Shown here: piece after piece, positions 63,723 through 64,000 of the stretch
Layout of the letters: each line of letters begins with the position of its first letter
How positions within the stretch are numbered: position 1 is the first letter of the stretch
The notes under the pieces: model-generated
What the model was told of the DNA's origin: nothing
The model's input: only the letters and a program-made list of their open reading frames with translations
Databases searched by the model: none
Assembly: GCA_946406115.1 (NCBI GenBank)
Contig: OX291552.1
Coordinates: forward strand, 10,922,836-10,986,835
Source: Apoda limacodes
Lineage: Eukaryota > Arthropoda > Insecta > Lepidoptera > Limacodidae
Reading direction: 5' to 3'
Length of the DNA: 64,000 nt
Program-made: the position numbers and the translations under genes

Positions 63723-64000
63723 TAGCGGTCCCGGCGAACGTTGGTTTTTACCTGTAGTGCCCGAGTCCGGCTCGCACTTGACAGATCGAGATAAAAACTA
63801 TCCTATCTTTTAAGTTGGATCAAATAACAGATAGCTGAACCATAGAACGTTGTTTCTCTTGTTTAAAACAACTGGCGCGCCACCTATTTTGAAAGAGTTA
63901 TACTAATTCAGAAACCCCAGCGTATGCTTGACCATTTTTTATTTCTCAAAAACCTTCCCCGGTAACAATAGGTTTACCAATAGTGCGCGGGTCCGACTCC
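62531..64000. other. Window end: repeats, missing PTGR1 start exon not found
   Basis: AT-rich. About 63065-63130 contains a box-B-like ggttcaagtccgggctcg, a SINE fragment. About 63160-63620 is a dispersed repeat starting gctgctgcccgcgac and ending near aacatacataccgacaaac. A (TA)n run at 63690-63720 precedes a copy of the ccggcgaacgttg repeat. I could not identify the N-terminal exon of PTGR1 here. Confidence 0.5.
63721..63840 (+). repeat. Dispersed retroposon-like repeat, second copy
   Basis: actagcggtcccggcgaacg and gagataaaaactatcctatc, matching 5565-5715 but without the roughly 30-base insert. It is preceded by a long (TA)n run. Confidence 0.7.

Overview
This is eukaryotic, AT-rich, repeat-dense DNA with spliced genes. 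Dispersed repeats ending in cgcgagtccgactcgcac, a family I recognise from moth and butterfly genomes, together with the gene families present, point to a lepidopteran insect. No prokaryotic organisation, rRNA unit or CRISPR array is seen.

Host genes. (1) A P-glycoprotein-type ABCB full transporter occupies about 5.4-31.6 kb on the + strand. I could place 22 in-phase coding exons giving about 1237 residues; only the start-codon exon is missing. Its introns have absorbed a Copia retrotransposon, a psq-type TIR transposon and many short repeats. (2) A two-exon O6-methylguanine-DNA methyltransferase (MGMT, 183 aa) lies at 50464-52226 on the + strand. (3) A prostaglandin reductase 1-like NADPH oxidoreductase lies on the - strand. 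Six exons run from 62530 down to 53818, and the short N-terminal exon was not found. MGMT and PTGR1 converge.

Mobile DNA. An APE-type LINE with an uninterrupted 988-codon ORF lies at 1.87-5.16 kb (- strand). A Copia element with two LTRs and a 5-bp target duplication lies at 12975-17447. A psq-domain TIR element lies at 20027-21574. A 12.3-kb PIF/Harbinger element lies at 32130-44454, with TIRs, an ACT target duplication, a five-exon transposase (360 aa) and a convergent eight-coding-exon Myb/SANT protein (307 or 313 aa). Two related mariner copies lie at 49.0-49.7 and 58.9-60.06 kb. A broken DDE transposon lies at 60.4-61.4 kb and abuts a Gypsy integrase fragment. LINE fragments, SINEs, foldback elements and minisatellites fill much of the rest.

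The best candidate for something worth describing is the large Harbinger element. Both of its genes read through with matched splice phases. Its Myb gene's terminal exon has been copied downstream in decayed form, separated by a 105-bp minisatellite whose units recur in the MGMT intron. A second unusual region is an inverted pair of 5S-rRNA-derived repeats at 47.6-48.25 kb. All exon boundaries were read by eye from GT/AG sites and codon phase, without alignment software.
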